Shown: positions 23,557 through 31,705 of the stretch, one piece after another
Numbering within the stretch: position 1 is the first letter of the stretch
Layout of the letters: each line of letters opens with the position of its first letter
Virus record (IMG/VR): IMGVR_UViG_3300022921_000002
Coordinates: 124,001-188,000 of that record
Origin: a virus
Reading direction: 5' to 3' (one strand)
Length of the DNA: 64,000 bases
Notes under the pieces: generated by a model
Database searches by the model: none
Told to the model about the DNA's origin: nothing
What the model saw: the letters and a program-made list of their open reading frames with translations, nothing else
Made by a program: the position numbers and the translations under genes

Positions 23557-24498
23557 ATGACTATGTCATTTGATGCACTCAAAAAGAATCGTTCAAGTTC
23601 TTTAAATAAATTGAACCAACAGCTCGACAAGATTTCTCAAAAGAGCTACTCTGATCCCAATGAAGGTAAAATGTGGAAACCAACTCGTGACAAAGCGGGT
23701 AATGGTTTTGCTATCATTCGTTTCTTGCCTGCCCCTCAAGGTGAAGAAATGCCATTCGTTCGTATTTGGGATCACGGTTTTCAAGGCCCAACAGGTCTGT
23801 GGTACATTGAAAACTCATTAACAACAATCGGTGCGGATGACCCGGTTTCAGAATTTAATTCAAAATTGTGGAACTCAGGTATTGAGTCCGATAAAGAACA
23901 GGCACGCAAACAGAAGCGTCGTCTGAAGTATGTTGCCAATGTCCTTATTGTAAAAGACAGCGCAAACCCTGATAATGACGGCAAGGTCTTTATGTACCAA
24001 TTCGGTAAAAAGATCTTCGACAAACTGAATGATATGATGAACCCTCAGTTCGAGGATGAAACACCAGTAAACCCATTTGATTTTTGGGAAGGTGCAAATT
24101 TCCGTTTGAAAATCCGTAAGTTTGAAGGATATCCAAACTATGACAAATCAGAATTTGATTCACCGTCACCTATTGCCGAAGATGATGCAGAAATCGAAGC
24201 TATCTGGAACCAACAGCATAAACTGCAAGAGTTGGTTGATCCAAAGAACTTCAAAGATTATAATGAATTGAAAGCAAAGCTACACCGTGTACTTGCTTTG
24301 AATGAAGAACCATCTGATCCAACAACTGCTGTTGGTGACGCCGATGATGATCTTGATTTGAGTAGCCTGGGTAATGCAGCAACGTCGGCACCTCAACCGA
24401 CAATGCCTACCGCAATGCCTGAAACATCATCCACAACCATGTCAATGGACGACGATGATGAAGATCTTTCAATCTTTAAGGAACTAGCAAATGGTTAG
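23557..24498 (+). CDS. 32: single-stranded DNA-binding protein gp32
   Basis: Cooperative ssDNA-binding protein, 313 residues. The basic N-terminus KKNRSSSLNKL corresponds to the LAST motif used for cooperativity. The OB core includes FAIIRFLPAPQGEEMPFVRIWDHGF and NFRLKIRKFEGYPNYDKSEF. The C-terminus is strongly acidic (SMDDDDEDLS), as needed for partner binding. There is no cysteine anywhere, so the zinc site of T4 gp32 is absent. Confidence 0.93.
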   Translation: MTMSFDALKKNRSSSLNKLNQQLDKISQKSYSDPNEGKMWKPTRDKAGNGFAIIRFLPAPQGEEMPFVRIWDHGFQGPTGLWYIENSLTTIGADDPVSEFNSKLWNSGIESDKEQARKQKRRLKYVANVLIVKDSANPDNDGKVFMYQFGKKIFDKLNDMMNPQFEDETPVNPFDFWEGANFRLKIRKFEGYPNYDKSEFDSPSPIAEDDAEIEAIWNQQHKLQELVDPKNFKDYNELKAKLHRVLALNEEPSDPTTAVGDADDDLDLSSLGNAATSAPQPTMPTAMPETSSTTMSMDDDDEDLSIFKELANG

Positions 24499-24817
24499 TA
24501 AAACCTACGAAGAGGTTTTAGACTTTGACTTCGGCTTCAGCTTCATTGATGAAGAGCTTCAGGAAAAAGAAGCTGCTGCCGAGGAAAAAATTCAAGAAGT
24601 CAGTAGTGAAAAGCAATCACTCGAGGATCAACTTAATGATGCTAAAGTAGCTGCCGATGACTTTGAATATCGTCTAGAACTTTTATTCAAATCTGTAACA
24701 CCTTTTCTGGATAATCTATGTAAGAACCCAGATAAGTCAACAATCTATTGGCCCGATAGAGTCGGGAAAATACAATCATATAAAGAAAAACTAATGACGA
24801 TTGTAGAGGGAAAATAA
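24491..24817 (+). CDS. coiled-coil protein between gp32 and UvsX (108 aa)
   Basis: Starts inside the gp32 stop region (8-base overlap). Residues 20-60 form an acidic coiled coil (EELQEKEAAAEEKIQEV). The C-terminal part includes YWPDRVGKIQSYKEKL. The gene is co-transcribed with gp32 and uvsX, suggesting a recombination or replication accessory, but I do not recognise the family. Confidence 0.7.
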   Translation: MVSKTYEEVLDFDFGFSFIDEELQEKEAAAEEKIQEVSSEKQSLEDQLNDAKVAADDFEYRLELLFKSVTPFLDNLCKNPDKSTIYWPDRVGKIQSYKEKLMTIVEGK

Positions 24818-24818
24818 T

Positions 24819-25907
24819 ATGAGTCTTTTAGACAAACTTGTGAAGAATTCTACCATTAAACTGACGGCACAGTTATCTGAGTCAAAAGTTTTTGGTAAGA
24901 AAGAAATGGCACCAACACCTGTACCTATGGTAAATGTTGCGCTGTCAGGTCGTGTTGATGGTGGACTATCACCAGGTCTCCTTGTTTTGGCAGGTCCATC
25001 AAAACACTTTAAGTCGGCGTTTGCTTTGCTAACAGCAGCCGCTTATTTAAACAAGCATGAAGATGCAATCTTGCTCTTTTATGATTCGGAATTTGGTACA
25101 CCTCAATCATATTTTGAATCATTTGGTATTGACATGGATCGAGTCGTCCATACACCAATCACCAATGTTGAAGAACTCAAATTTGATGTTACGAAACAGT
25201 TGGACGGTATTGAGAAAAAAGATAATGTTTGTATTATCATTGACTCAGTCGGTAACCTTGCATCTAAGAAAGAAGTCGAAGATGCGATGAATGAAAAATC
25301 AGTTGCTGATATGTCTCGAGCAAAGGCACTGAAATCATTGTTCCGTATTGTTACACCACATCTTAATTTGAAAGATATCCCACTGATTGCGGTAAACCAT
25401 ACTTATCAGGAAATTGGTTTGTTTCCTAAAGCTATTGTTTCAGGTGGGACTGGTATTTATTACTCTGCTGATGCAATTTGGATTATTGGTCGCCAACAGG
25501 ATAAGGTTGGTACTGAAATTCAAGGTTATCACTTTGTTATTAATATTGAAAAATCACGCCATGTTAAAGAAAAATCTAAAATTCCAATTAGTGTAAGTTG
25601 GGATGGCGGTATTGTGAAGTGGTCTGGTTTGATGGATGTAGCTGAAAAAGGTGGTTACCTCCGTAAACCAAAAGTTGGTTGGTATGAAGCAGTTAACCCA
25701 GAAACCGGTGAGGTTATTTCTGAAAAGCTGATGCGTGCCAAAGAGGTTAACGATAACAAAGAGTTTTGGCTAATGATGTTTGAGAAAACTGATCTCACAA
25801 CATATATTAAAGAAGCCTTTACAATTGGAGCCTCAGGTAGTATTATGCGTGAAGAAACGGATGAACCTGAAGTAATTGAAGATCTTGTTGTGGATACCGA
25901 AGAATAA
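24819..25907 (+). CDS. uvsX: RecA-like recombinase UvsX
   Basis: Strand-exchange protein, 362 residues. Walker A is AGPSKHFKSAFAL (about 58-70), very like T4 GPSKSFKS. Walker B is VCIIIDSVGNLASK, followed by PLIAVNHTYQE and SGGTGIYYSADAIW. The C-terminus is acidic. It works with UvsY (4260) and gp32 (immediately upstream). Confidence 0.95.
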   Translation: MSLLDKLVKNSTIKLTAQLSESKVFGKKEMAPTPVPMVNVALSGRVDGGLSPGLLVLAGPSKHFKSAFALLTAAAYLNKHEDAILLFYDSEFGTPQSYFESFGIDMDRVVHTPITNVEELKFDVTKQLDGIEKKDNVCIIIDSVGNLASKKEVEDAMNEKSVADMSRAKALKSLFRIVTPHLNLKDIPLIAVNHTYQEIGLFPKAIVSGGTGIYYSADAIWIIGRQQDKVGTEIQGYHFVINIEKSRHVKEKSKIPISVSWDGGIVKWSGLMDVAEKGGYLRKPKVGWYEAVNPETGEVISEKLMRAKEVNDNKEFWLMMFEKTDLTTYIKEAFTIGASGSIMREETDEPEVIEDLVVDTEE

Positions 25908-25910
25908 CAG

Positions 25911-25939
25911 TTGACAAGTTCTTACATCTGTAATACAAT
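25911..25939 (+). promoter_or_regulatory. sigma70-type promoter for gp41
   Basis: TTGACA (25911-25916), 17-base spacer with CATCTGTAA, TACAAT (25934-25939). Confidence 0.75.
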
Positions 25940-25944
25940 TAATA

Positions 25945-25974
25945 TTGTGGCGGGTAACTTATTGCTCGCCACAA
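25945..25974 (+). promoter_or_regulatory. stable hairpin in the gp41 leader
   Basis: TTGTGGCG (25945-25952) pairs perfectly with CGCCACAA (25967-25974), 14-base loop, placed at the 5' end of the transcript from the promoter at 25911. There is no T-run, so it looks like a leader structure that protects RNA or controls translation rather than a terminator. Confidence 0.6.
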
Positions 25975-25998
25975 ATCATCTCAACTTATGGATATCCA

Positions 25999-27417
25999 AT
26001 GATTGAAAAAACAGTATTAACAAACCTTATATTTAACCGTGAGTATTTTCAAAAGGTATTTCCGTATATTAAATCGGATTACTTTGAGGATGCTAATATC
26101 AAAAAGATCTTTGATACATATTCGTCATATGTTGAAGATTACAAAGAACCACCTTCCGTCGAAGCACTCAAGCTGTCCGTTGATAAACGTAAAGATTTGA
26201 ATGAAGATACCTATAAAGGTGTTATGACTGAAATTGATACAATGGCAATTGATGAGAATACTAACTTTGATTGGTTGGTAGGTGAAACAGAAAAATTCTG
26301 TCAAGACCGTGATTTATATAATGCAATTCGTAAAGCAATTTTGGTTGTTGATGGCACTGATAAAGAATTTGATAAAGGTGCCTTACCTCAACTTTTGAGT
26401 GACTCACTTTCTGTTAATTTTGATACATCAATCGGCCATGATTACTTTGAAGATTATGACTCTCGATATGACTTTTATCATAAGAAAGAAGAGCGTATTC
26501 CATTCGATATTGAATTACTTAACAAGATTACTAAAGGTGGTTTGCCGCGCAAATCTATGACTGTATTGTTGGCAACAACAGGTGGTGGTAAATCATTAGT
26601 TAAATGCCATCATGCTGCATCGGCATTGATGCACGGTAACAATGTCTTATACATTACAATGGAAATGGCAGAAGAACGTATCTCTGAACGCATTGATGCT
26701 AATATGATGGATGTAACAATTGATGAAGTTTCTGAAACCCCACGTGATGTATTTGCTAAACGTATTAATCGCTTCAAAGGCAAAACAACAGGCAAACTTG
26801 TTGTTAAAGAATATCCAACAGGTTCGGCTCACGTTGGTCATTTCCGACATTTGCTAAACGAATTAAAAATGAAACGCAACTTCACTCCTGATATTATCTT
26901 TATTGATTATCTAAACATATGTGCGTCGGCACGTGTCAAAGGTGCAGCTGCAGCTAACTCATATACATTAGTTAAATCAATTGCCGAGGAGGTGCGTGGT
27001 CTTGCTATGGAATACAATTGTGCCGTTGTTACTAGTTCTCAGTTTAACCGTGATGGGTATGGTAATTCTGATGTGGATCTTACGAATACTTCTGAATCCA
27101 TGGGTATTACTCATACTGCTGATTGTATTATTGGCTTGATCTCATCTGAAGAACTCGACAACCTTGGTCAATTAATGTTTAAACAATTGAAAAATCGTTG
27201 GGGTGATTTGAATTATTTCCGCCGATTTGTTGTTGGTATTGACCGTGCTAAAATGAAACTGTATGACCTTGAGGATTATGCTCAGACAAGTATTAGCCAA
27301 GACACCGCTAATACAACACCACAACAACCAAGATCTTTTGATGATGCACCTGTATTTGATAAAGGCAATTTTGGTAAAAGTAAAAAGAAATTATTTGACT
27401 CAGGAGATTTAATGTAA
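25999..27417 (+). CDS. 41: replicative DNA helicase gp41 (DnaB-like)
   Basis: Hexameric 5'-3' replicative helicase, about 472 residues from ATG 25999. A more upstream start would place coding sequence in the leader hairpin, and T4 gp41 begins similarly (short leader then ILxHLIF). Walker A: LLATTGGGKSLVKC. Walker B: DIIFIDYLNICAS. DnaB motif 4: VVTSSQFNRDGYG. It pairs with the gp61 primase encoded at 44152. Confidence 0.93.
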   Translation: MIEKTVLTNLIFNREYFQKVFPYIKSDYFEDANIKKIFDTYSSYVEDYKEPPSVEALKLSVDKRKDLNEDTYKGVMTEIDTMAIDENTNFDWLVGETEKFCQDRDLYNAIRKAILVVDGTDKEFDKGALPQLLSDSLSVNFDTSIGHDYFEDYDSRYDFYHKKEERIPFDIELLNKITKGGLPRKSMTVLLATTGGGKSLVKCHHAASALMHGNNVLYITMEMAEERISERIDANMMDVTIDEVSETPRDVFAKRINRFKGKTTGKLVVKEYPTGSAHVGHFRHLLNELKMKRNFTPDIIFIDYLNICASARVKGAAAANSYTLVKSIAEEVRGLAMEYNCAVVTSSQFNRDGYGNSDVDLTNTSESMGITHTADCIIGLISSEELDNLGQLMFKQLKNRWGDLNYFRRFVVGIDRAKMKLYDLEDYAQTSISQDTANTTPQQPRSFDDAPVFDKGNFGKSKKKLFDSGDLM

Positions 27418-27608
27418 TGGCTTATGTTGTGACTCAAAAAGATAAACGTTGGCAGTTATACAATACGGAAAGTGACGAATGGATTGAAATAAATGTTAGT
27501 AAACGTGAGGCTAACAAGATGGCTCGTCGCCTAAACCTTGGGTCAGGTTTCTATCAATCACCTGTACCTTCCTTTTTTCAGAAATATAACAATTCAGCAG
27601 AATTATAA
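27417..27608 (+). CDS. hypothetical protein (63 aa)
   Basis: ATG overlaps the gp41 stop (TAATGG). N-terminal half looks like a small beta-hairpin domain (KDKRWQLYNTESDEWIEI), then a basic helix (KREANKMARRL). No family recognised. Confidence 0.65.
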   Translation: MAYVVTQKDKRWQLYNTESDEWIEINVSKREANKMARRLNLGSGFYQSPVPSFFQKYNNSAEL

Positions 27609-27611
27609 ATA
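27604..27611 (+). promoter_or_regulatory. T4-type late promoter box TATAAATA
   Basis: Exact TATAAATA overlapping the stop of the preceding gene, 29 bases before the late gene at 27640. It opens the large late block. Confidence 0.78.
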
Positions 27612-27639
27612 GTTTTAAATCAACACAGCGGAGCTTAAT

Positions 27640-28350
27640 ATGTTACGGTTTAAGACATTTATAAATGAGAAAAAAGATCCTGAAGCAAAGGAAAAGATGC
27701 ACCTTGCGCACTTTAATGACGAAGTAAATCGTGTTAAAAAAGAAACAGGCAAGGACCATGTGGTATTACATCATAATAACAAAAAGCATCAAATTACCCA
27801 TGCCGAAAAGGTTAGTGGTACACCGAAAGCCGATTTTAAACTACACGATAAAAAAGGCAATCACGTTTACGTTTCTCATAAGGATTATAAAGGTTCAGGT
27901 GATGCTGCTAAATCGTACAATCAATTAGGTGGTGTTTCAAAGTTTAAAGATCATCCCGCGGTTAAAAAATTCCAAAAAGCTATTGAAAAAGATCATGGTG
28001 GTACTGCCGAAGGAAAAGGCACTATTTCTATGCATCTCGACAATAAAAACAAACAACACCATGACCTAGTTAAAAAGGCATTGTTTGGTAAAGATCACGG
28101 CGGTAAGCACGGCAATGATGCGTGTCATAGTTTGATTCAAGGGCATATGAATTTGAAAAAGCATAAAGATGGGCATCATATTGACGCTCACCATATTATG
28201 CACCATGACGAGCCAATTAAACACGACTATCATATCTTTGCAAGAACAGCAAAAAGTGGTAGCTCAAAAAGAAACGATTTGGGACTAAAGCATACTCGTG
28301 TCGGCATTGGTATGAAAGCCGGGCGTAAAATATCTCACGAAGTTAAGTAA
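27640..28350 (+). CDS. Lys/His-rich putative internal head protein
   Basis: A 236-residue highly basic protein behind a late promoter. It starts MLRFKTFINE, matching the MKxFxxxIxE tag shared by several proteins in this window and resembling the capsid-targeting sequences that gp21 cleaves after (L/I)xE in T4 internal proteins. The body is Lys/His/Gly-rich with beta-strand-like repeats (HVYVSHKDYKGSG; GKGTISMHLDNKNKQHHD). The ORGANISATION suggests a DNA-binding or enzymatic protein packaged in the head. No family recognised; localisation is inference. Confidence 0.65.
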   Translation: MLRFKTFINEKKDPEAKEKMHLAHFNDEVNRVKKETGKDHVVLHHNNKKHQITHAEKVSGTPKADFKLHDKKGNHVYVSHKDYKGSGDAAKSYNQLGGVSKFKDHPAVKKFQKAIEKDHGGTAEGKGTISMHLDNKNKQHHDLVKKALFGKDHGGKHGNDACHSLIQGHMNLKKHKDGHHIDAHHIMHHDEPIKHDYHIFARTAKSGSSKRNDLGLKHTRVGIGMKAGRKISHEVK

Positions 28351-29579
28351 TGAAAAAATTTAGTACATTATTAAACGAGGCTAAAAACCTGCATATGACC
28401 CATGCGGAAGATGCGGTTATTGACGGCGGTGTTATGGGAACACGTAACGTCATTAATCATCTACGAGATATACGGGATATGCTTGGCGGCACATCAAAAT
28501 CAGCGGTTAACATTAGTGTTAAGTGGGATGGCGCACCTGCTGTATTTGCAGGTACTGACCCGAGTGATGGTAAATTCTTTGTTGCCAAAAAAGGTATATT
28601 CAATAAGAACCCAAAAGTATATAAAACGCATGCTGAAATTGATGCGGATACAAGTGGTGAACTTGCAGTAAAATTAAAACTTGCTCTTGATGAGTTTTCA
28701 AAACTCGGTATCAAAGGTGTAGTACAAGGTGATTTTTTATATGAAAGAAGTGATATTAAAGAAGATACGATTGATGGAGAACCGCATATTACTTTCCATC
28801 CTAATACGATTGTTTATGCGGTACCAAAGTCGTCAGCCCTTGCTAAAGAAATACTCGGATCCAAGGTCGGTGTGGTCTGGCATACAGTCTATCGAGGAGA
28901 ATCATTTGAAACAATGTCAGCAAGTTTTGGAGAGGAGATTGCATCTGGACTCAAAAAGGTAAAATCCTGTTGGAGTGTTGATGCGGTATTCCGAGATCAA
29001 TCAGGTACAGCTAATATGACAAAAGCTGAAACCGATGCAGTAACACTTGCGCTATCAAACGCAGGTAAGTTATTCCGTATGGTACCGAAAAAGACATTAG
29101 ATGATGTTGCTAATAACGAAGATATCAATAAAAGATTAAACGTATATATTAATTCAAAGGTTCGTGAAGGACAGCGGGTTGGTAAACCTAAAGCTTTCAT
29201 TAAAGGATTTGAGAAATATATGAATACTTATTTTGATAAAGAAATCGCTGAAAAGAAATCACCTAAGGGTAAAGCGGCATGGCAAGGTAAAAAAGATGTT
29301 GCTATGAAGTTCTTTAAAACAAACAAATCAAAAGATCTTGAGAATATGTTTACAATGTATAATCACATCGTAGACGCAAAGCACCTTATTGTTAAAAAGC
29401 TTAACATGGTAGGTGGATTAAGAACCTTACTCAAAACGAGTAAAGGATATGAAGTAACAGGTCAAGAAGGGTTTGTCGCTATTGATAGGTATGGCAAAAA
29501 CGCATTAAAACTTGTTGACAGATTAGAATTTAGTAAAGCTAATTTCTCAGACAAGTATATCAAAGGGTGGACAAAATAA
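28350..29579 (+). CDS. covalent nucleotidyltransferase/ligase-like protein with capsid-targeting N-terminus
   Basis: A 409-residue protein starting MKKFSTLLNEA, i.e. an (L)xE site at residues 8-10. The body has ligase-superfamily motifs: motif I VKWDGAPA (K58-x-D-G), motif III-like VVQGDFLYE (about 125-132), VVWHTVYRGE (175-184), motif IV QEGFVAI (372-378) and motif V-like ALKLVDR (385-391). That order fits DNA/RNA ligases and capping enzymes. The true phage DNA ligase is separate (63030). It is co-expressed with late genes, so a virion-packaged nucleic-acid ligase or nucleotidyltransferase is possible; activity is unproven. Confidence 0.65.
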   Translation: MKKFSTLLNEAKNLHMTHAEDAVIDGGVMGTRNVINHLRDIRDMLGGTSKSAVNISVKWDGAPAVFAGTDPSDGKFFVAKKGIFNKNPKVYKTHAEIDADTSGELAVKLKLALDEFSKLGIKGVVQGDFLYERSDIKEDTIDGEPHITFHPNTIVYAVPKSSALAKEILGSKVGVVWHTVYRGESFETMSASFGEEIASGLKKVKSCWSVDAVFRDQSGTANMTKAETDAVTLALSNAGKLFRMVPKKTLDDVANNEDINKRLNVYINSKVREGQRVGKPKAFIKGFEKYMNTYFDKEIAEKKSPKGKAAWQGKKDVAMKFFKTNKSKDLENMFTMYNHIVDAKHLIVKKLNMVGGLRTLLKTSKGYEVTGQEGFVAIDRYGKNALKLVDRLEFSKANFSDKYIKGWTK

Positions 29580-29866
29580 TGGCATGGGTTGACGTACCAG
29601 GATCACCAACAGTTTTAGTAAGTGGAACACCTACTGCGATTTGGCAATACGGTAACGCGCCATTAGCTGGTGAATACTATGAAGATGCAAATGGAACTGT
29701 TACAAATGGTATCAGATCTTTCACACCTCCAGGCGGCAATACACAAGAAACATATGTAAAGTGTCGTAAGGTTCAGCCAGCCGCAGGAGGAAAAATTTAT
29801 ACTGATTCCAACACGAACGGCCCTTGGTCTGAACTATCTAAAAACTATTTTGACACGAGGATTTAA
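29579..29866 (+). CDS. putative virion protein (95 aa)
   Basis: Starts at the ATG overlapping the previous stop (TAATG) with sequence MAWVDVPGSPTVLVSG. It is Gly/Pro/Thr/Tyr-rich and beta-prone, like small decoration or fibre-associated proteins. It directly precedes another structural-looking gene and lies in the late block. No precise family. Confidence 0.55.
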   Translation: MAWVDVPGSPTVLVSGTPTAIWQYGNAPLAGEYYEDANGTVTNGIRSFTPPGGNTQETYVKCRKVQPAAGGKIYTDSNTNGPWSELSKNYFDTRI

Positions 29867-29869
29867 CAG

Positions 29870-30655
29870 ATGGCTATTTGGAACAAACTAACTCAAGCTT
29901 TTTTACAAGGTAATAAAACTTTATTTGAAGCATTTGTTCTAGCAGATAAAGACGGCAATATTATCAACACATTTGGTTCGGCGTCTAATATTCCAATTGC
30001 TGCGGGGCAAGTAGATGGATATTCTCATATCAACAAGTTCGCTCATACAGGTGACGATATTAATGGTACGACTACTATTTGGGATGGTTCAAATGGTGTA
30101 TATACTTGGCCAACCGCAGCGGGTGTAGTAACAGTTGCTTCTTCGTCTCAAAGCGGTGAGACAGTTGTTGTTGAAGGACTTGACGTAAATTATAATATCG
30201 TATCAGAAGAAACAACAATTGGTGGAACAACCACCGCAGAATTTTATCGTATCTACCGTGCTTATATGACAGGCGATCAAAATGAGAATGATGTTACCTT
30301 CTCAATTGGTGGAACTACATACGCTATTATATTAGCAGACAACGGTCAAACTTTGATGAGTACCTATACAGTTCCTGCCGGTAAGACGGCGTATTTGATG
30401 CAATTGACTTGTACAATGGATAAAACAAATGCTCCAACATACTTTAGATTAATGTCACGTCCAGTAGATAATGGAACTGCATTTAATATTAAATCACAGC
30501 TTGGATCACAAGGTGGTAATCCAGTAAACTTTGAATATGCTGTACCTCTTAGGTTTCCAGAAAAAACTGACATTAAAGTTGATGTTATCACTGTCGGTTC
30601 AGTAGGTTGTGGTGCAACTTACGATTTAATATTAGTAGACAATCCTATTCCATAA
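29870..30655 (+). CDS. putative virion structural protein (261 aa)
   Basis: Beta-rich, low in Lys and Cys, with many Gly/Thr/Asn/Val residues and repeated strand patterns (GVVTVASSSQSGETVVVEG; TVPAGKTAYLMQLTCTM). Such composition is typical of tail-fibre, collar or capsid-decoration proteins. It is in the late block. No enzyme motif. The 160-base gap after it (30656-30816) has a TAATAAATA box at 30728-30736 and a CCTAG/CTAGG hairpin near 30758-30774. Confidence 0.6.
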   Translation: MAIWNKLTQAFLQGNKTLFEAFVLADKDGNIINTFGSASNIPIAAGQVDGYSHINKFAHTGDDINGTTTIWDGSNGVYTWPTAAGVVTVASSSQSGETVVVEGLDVNYNIVSEETTIGGTTTAEFYRIYRAYMTGDQNENDVTFSIGGTTYAIILADNGQTLMSTYTVPAGKTAYLMQLTCTMDKTNAPTYFRLMSRPVDNGTAFNIKSQLGSQGGNPVNFEYAVPLRFPEKTDIKVDVITVGSVGCGATYDLILVDNPIP

Positions 30656-30816
30656 GACAATTTGTCACTGTTGTCTAAACCGAATAACGGCTATTCCAAA
30701 TTGGTAACCCTTATTTACCTATTTTCCTAATAAATATATTTGTAAAAAGGATTAAACCTAGGCATACGGTCTAGGATCGGATCATACAACATACACATAT
30801 ATTAGAGGAAACGGAA

Positions 30817-31047
30817 ATGACACAAGCAATCCTTATGGCCCACAGCTACTCAACGAGGGCAATTGAAACTATCATTGAAGCATACAGAACTTTCAAACAA
30901 GAGAGAGCTGCAAAGAAAATAGCTAAACAAACCATCAAAGAATTATCTAAATTAACTGATAAAGAGTTAAACGATATTGGTCTCAGTAGAGGTGATATTT
31001 GGTACATTGCTCATAATCAAAACGATAATTTGAGAGGGTGGGTTTAA
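30817..31047 (+). CDS. DUF1127-domain small protein
   Basis: A 76-residue protein whose C-terminal half, SKLTDKELNDIGLSRGDIWYIA, is the DUF1127 core (L.DRxLxDIGLxRxDI) common in alphaproteobacteria, where such proteins have been linked to small-RNA and phosphate or stress regulation. The helical Arg/Lys-rich N-terminal half is also typical. GAGGAAA site upstream. It begins a four-gene island with atpE that looks host-derived. Confidence 0.82.
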   Translation: MTQAILMAHSYSTRAIETIIEAYRTFKQERAAKKIAKQTIKELSKLTDKELNDIGLSRGDIWYIAHNQNDNLRGWV

Positions 31048-31226
31048 TGACAACTTTAGTAGCAAACTATGTCTTTTCGCCCTTGTCGGGTTTGTGGTCT
31101 TCACTAGATCGTTATTCGCAAATGATTGGCTACAGCCGAGCGGCAGCGGAGCTCGCAAGAATGGGTATGATAGAGGAATCGAAACGTTGTATGATGGAAA
31201 TCGGGAGATTGCAAAATGACCGGTGA
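31047..31226 (+). CDS. small protein linked to DUF1127 and atpE (59 aa)
   Basis: ATG 31047 overlaps the DUF1127 stop (TAATGA). Sequence includes [20 protein letters not shown], a pattern I associate with small alphaproteobacterial proteins related to DUF1127. It overlaps atpE by 11 bases. Function unknown. Confidence 0.65.
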   Translation: MTTLVANYVFSPLSGLWSSLDRYSQMIGYSRAAAELARMGMIEESKRCMMEIGRLQNDR

Positions 31227-31440
31227 TATCGCAACAATGGGTGCCTTAATTGGCGCAGGGCTAGCAACATTCGGAATGGGTGGCGCTGCCATCGGAGTAG
31301 GAATGATTGTTGGTAGTGTACTAAAAGTAATGCCTAAGAAACCAGATACAGGTACAATGTTTGTTGGTATTGCGTTTGCTGAAGCATTAGGAATCTTCGC
31401 ATTTCTCGTAGCGCTTTTGCTAATGTTTGCCGTTGTCTAA
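31216..31440 (+). CDS. atpE: F-type ATP synthase subunit c
   Basis: A 74-residue hairpin of two membrane helices. Helix 1 has the glycine zipper [14 protein letters not shown] (residues 20-33). The polar loop is MPKKPDTG (39-46). Helix 2, [20 protein letters not shown], carries Glu56 in the position of the proton-binding carboxylate (Asp61 in E. coli) within AExLGIFAFLxALLL, which is diagnostic. Length and start match alphaproteobacterial c subunits. The loop lacks the usual R-(Q/N)-P, which contacts the F1 stalk. No other ATP synthase gene is in the window. It would insert in the host membrane and perhaps join or disturb the c-ring. Confidence 0.88.
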   Translation: MTGDIATMGALIGAGLATFGMGGAAIGVGMIVGSVLKVMPKKPDTGTMFVGIAFAEALGIFAFLVALLLMFAVV

Positions 31441-31653
31441 ATGGGGCCAACAACACCTTCGGCTGAGATAGTCGATAAGGTTGGTTTTTACGCTTTCTTT
31501 GTAATGACACTTTTAACTGTAGTGTGTATTGCATTTGGATTTTTTGCGGTAATTCAAAAGTTTAAACAACCTAATTGGTCCGAAGCTTGCATTGAGGCAG
31601 GCGGAGTTCCAGTCAAATTAGCTAAGTCAACATTCGACTGTAAAGTAATATAA
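31441..31653 (+). CDS. small single-span membrane protein next to atpE
   Basis: Start ATG abuts the atpE stop. One strong transmembrane helix (GFYAFFVMTLLTVVCIAFGF, about 15-34) and a soluble C-terminus with two Cys (SEACIEAGG...TFDCKVI). Not recognised. It is co-translated with atpE, so it may act with it at the membrane; that is inference. Confidence 0.65.
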   Translation: MGPTTPSAEIVDKVGFYAFFVMTLLTVVCIAFGFFAVIQKFKQPNWSEACIEAGGVPVKLAKSTFDCKVI

Positions 31654-31656
31654 ATA
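31649..31656 (+). promoter_or_regulatory. T4-type late promoter box TATAAATA
   Basis: Exact TATAAATA overlapping the stop of the membrane protein gene, 50 bases before the sulfotransferase gene at 31706. Confidence 0.68.
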
Positions 31657-31657
31657 A

Positions 31658-31684
31658 AAAGGTGTTCATTAGTTGGGCACCTTT
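31658..31684 (+). terminator. hairpin after the atpE island
   Basis: AAAGGTG (31658-31664) pairs with CACCTTT (31678-31684), 13-base loop, followed by a weak T-rich tail. It could end the atpE transcript, or sit in the leader of the downstream late transcript. Confidence 0.5.
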
Positions 31685-31705
31685 CATCATTTTAAAGGTT
31701 ATATT

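Noticed and set aside
25945-25998. upstream start for gp41 adding 18 residues
   Set aside because: It lies in the leader hairpin right after the promoter, and T4 gp41 aligns from the ATG at 25999.
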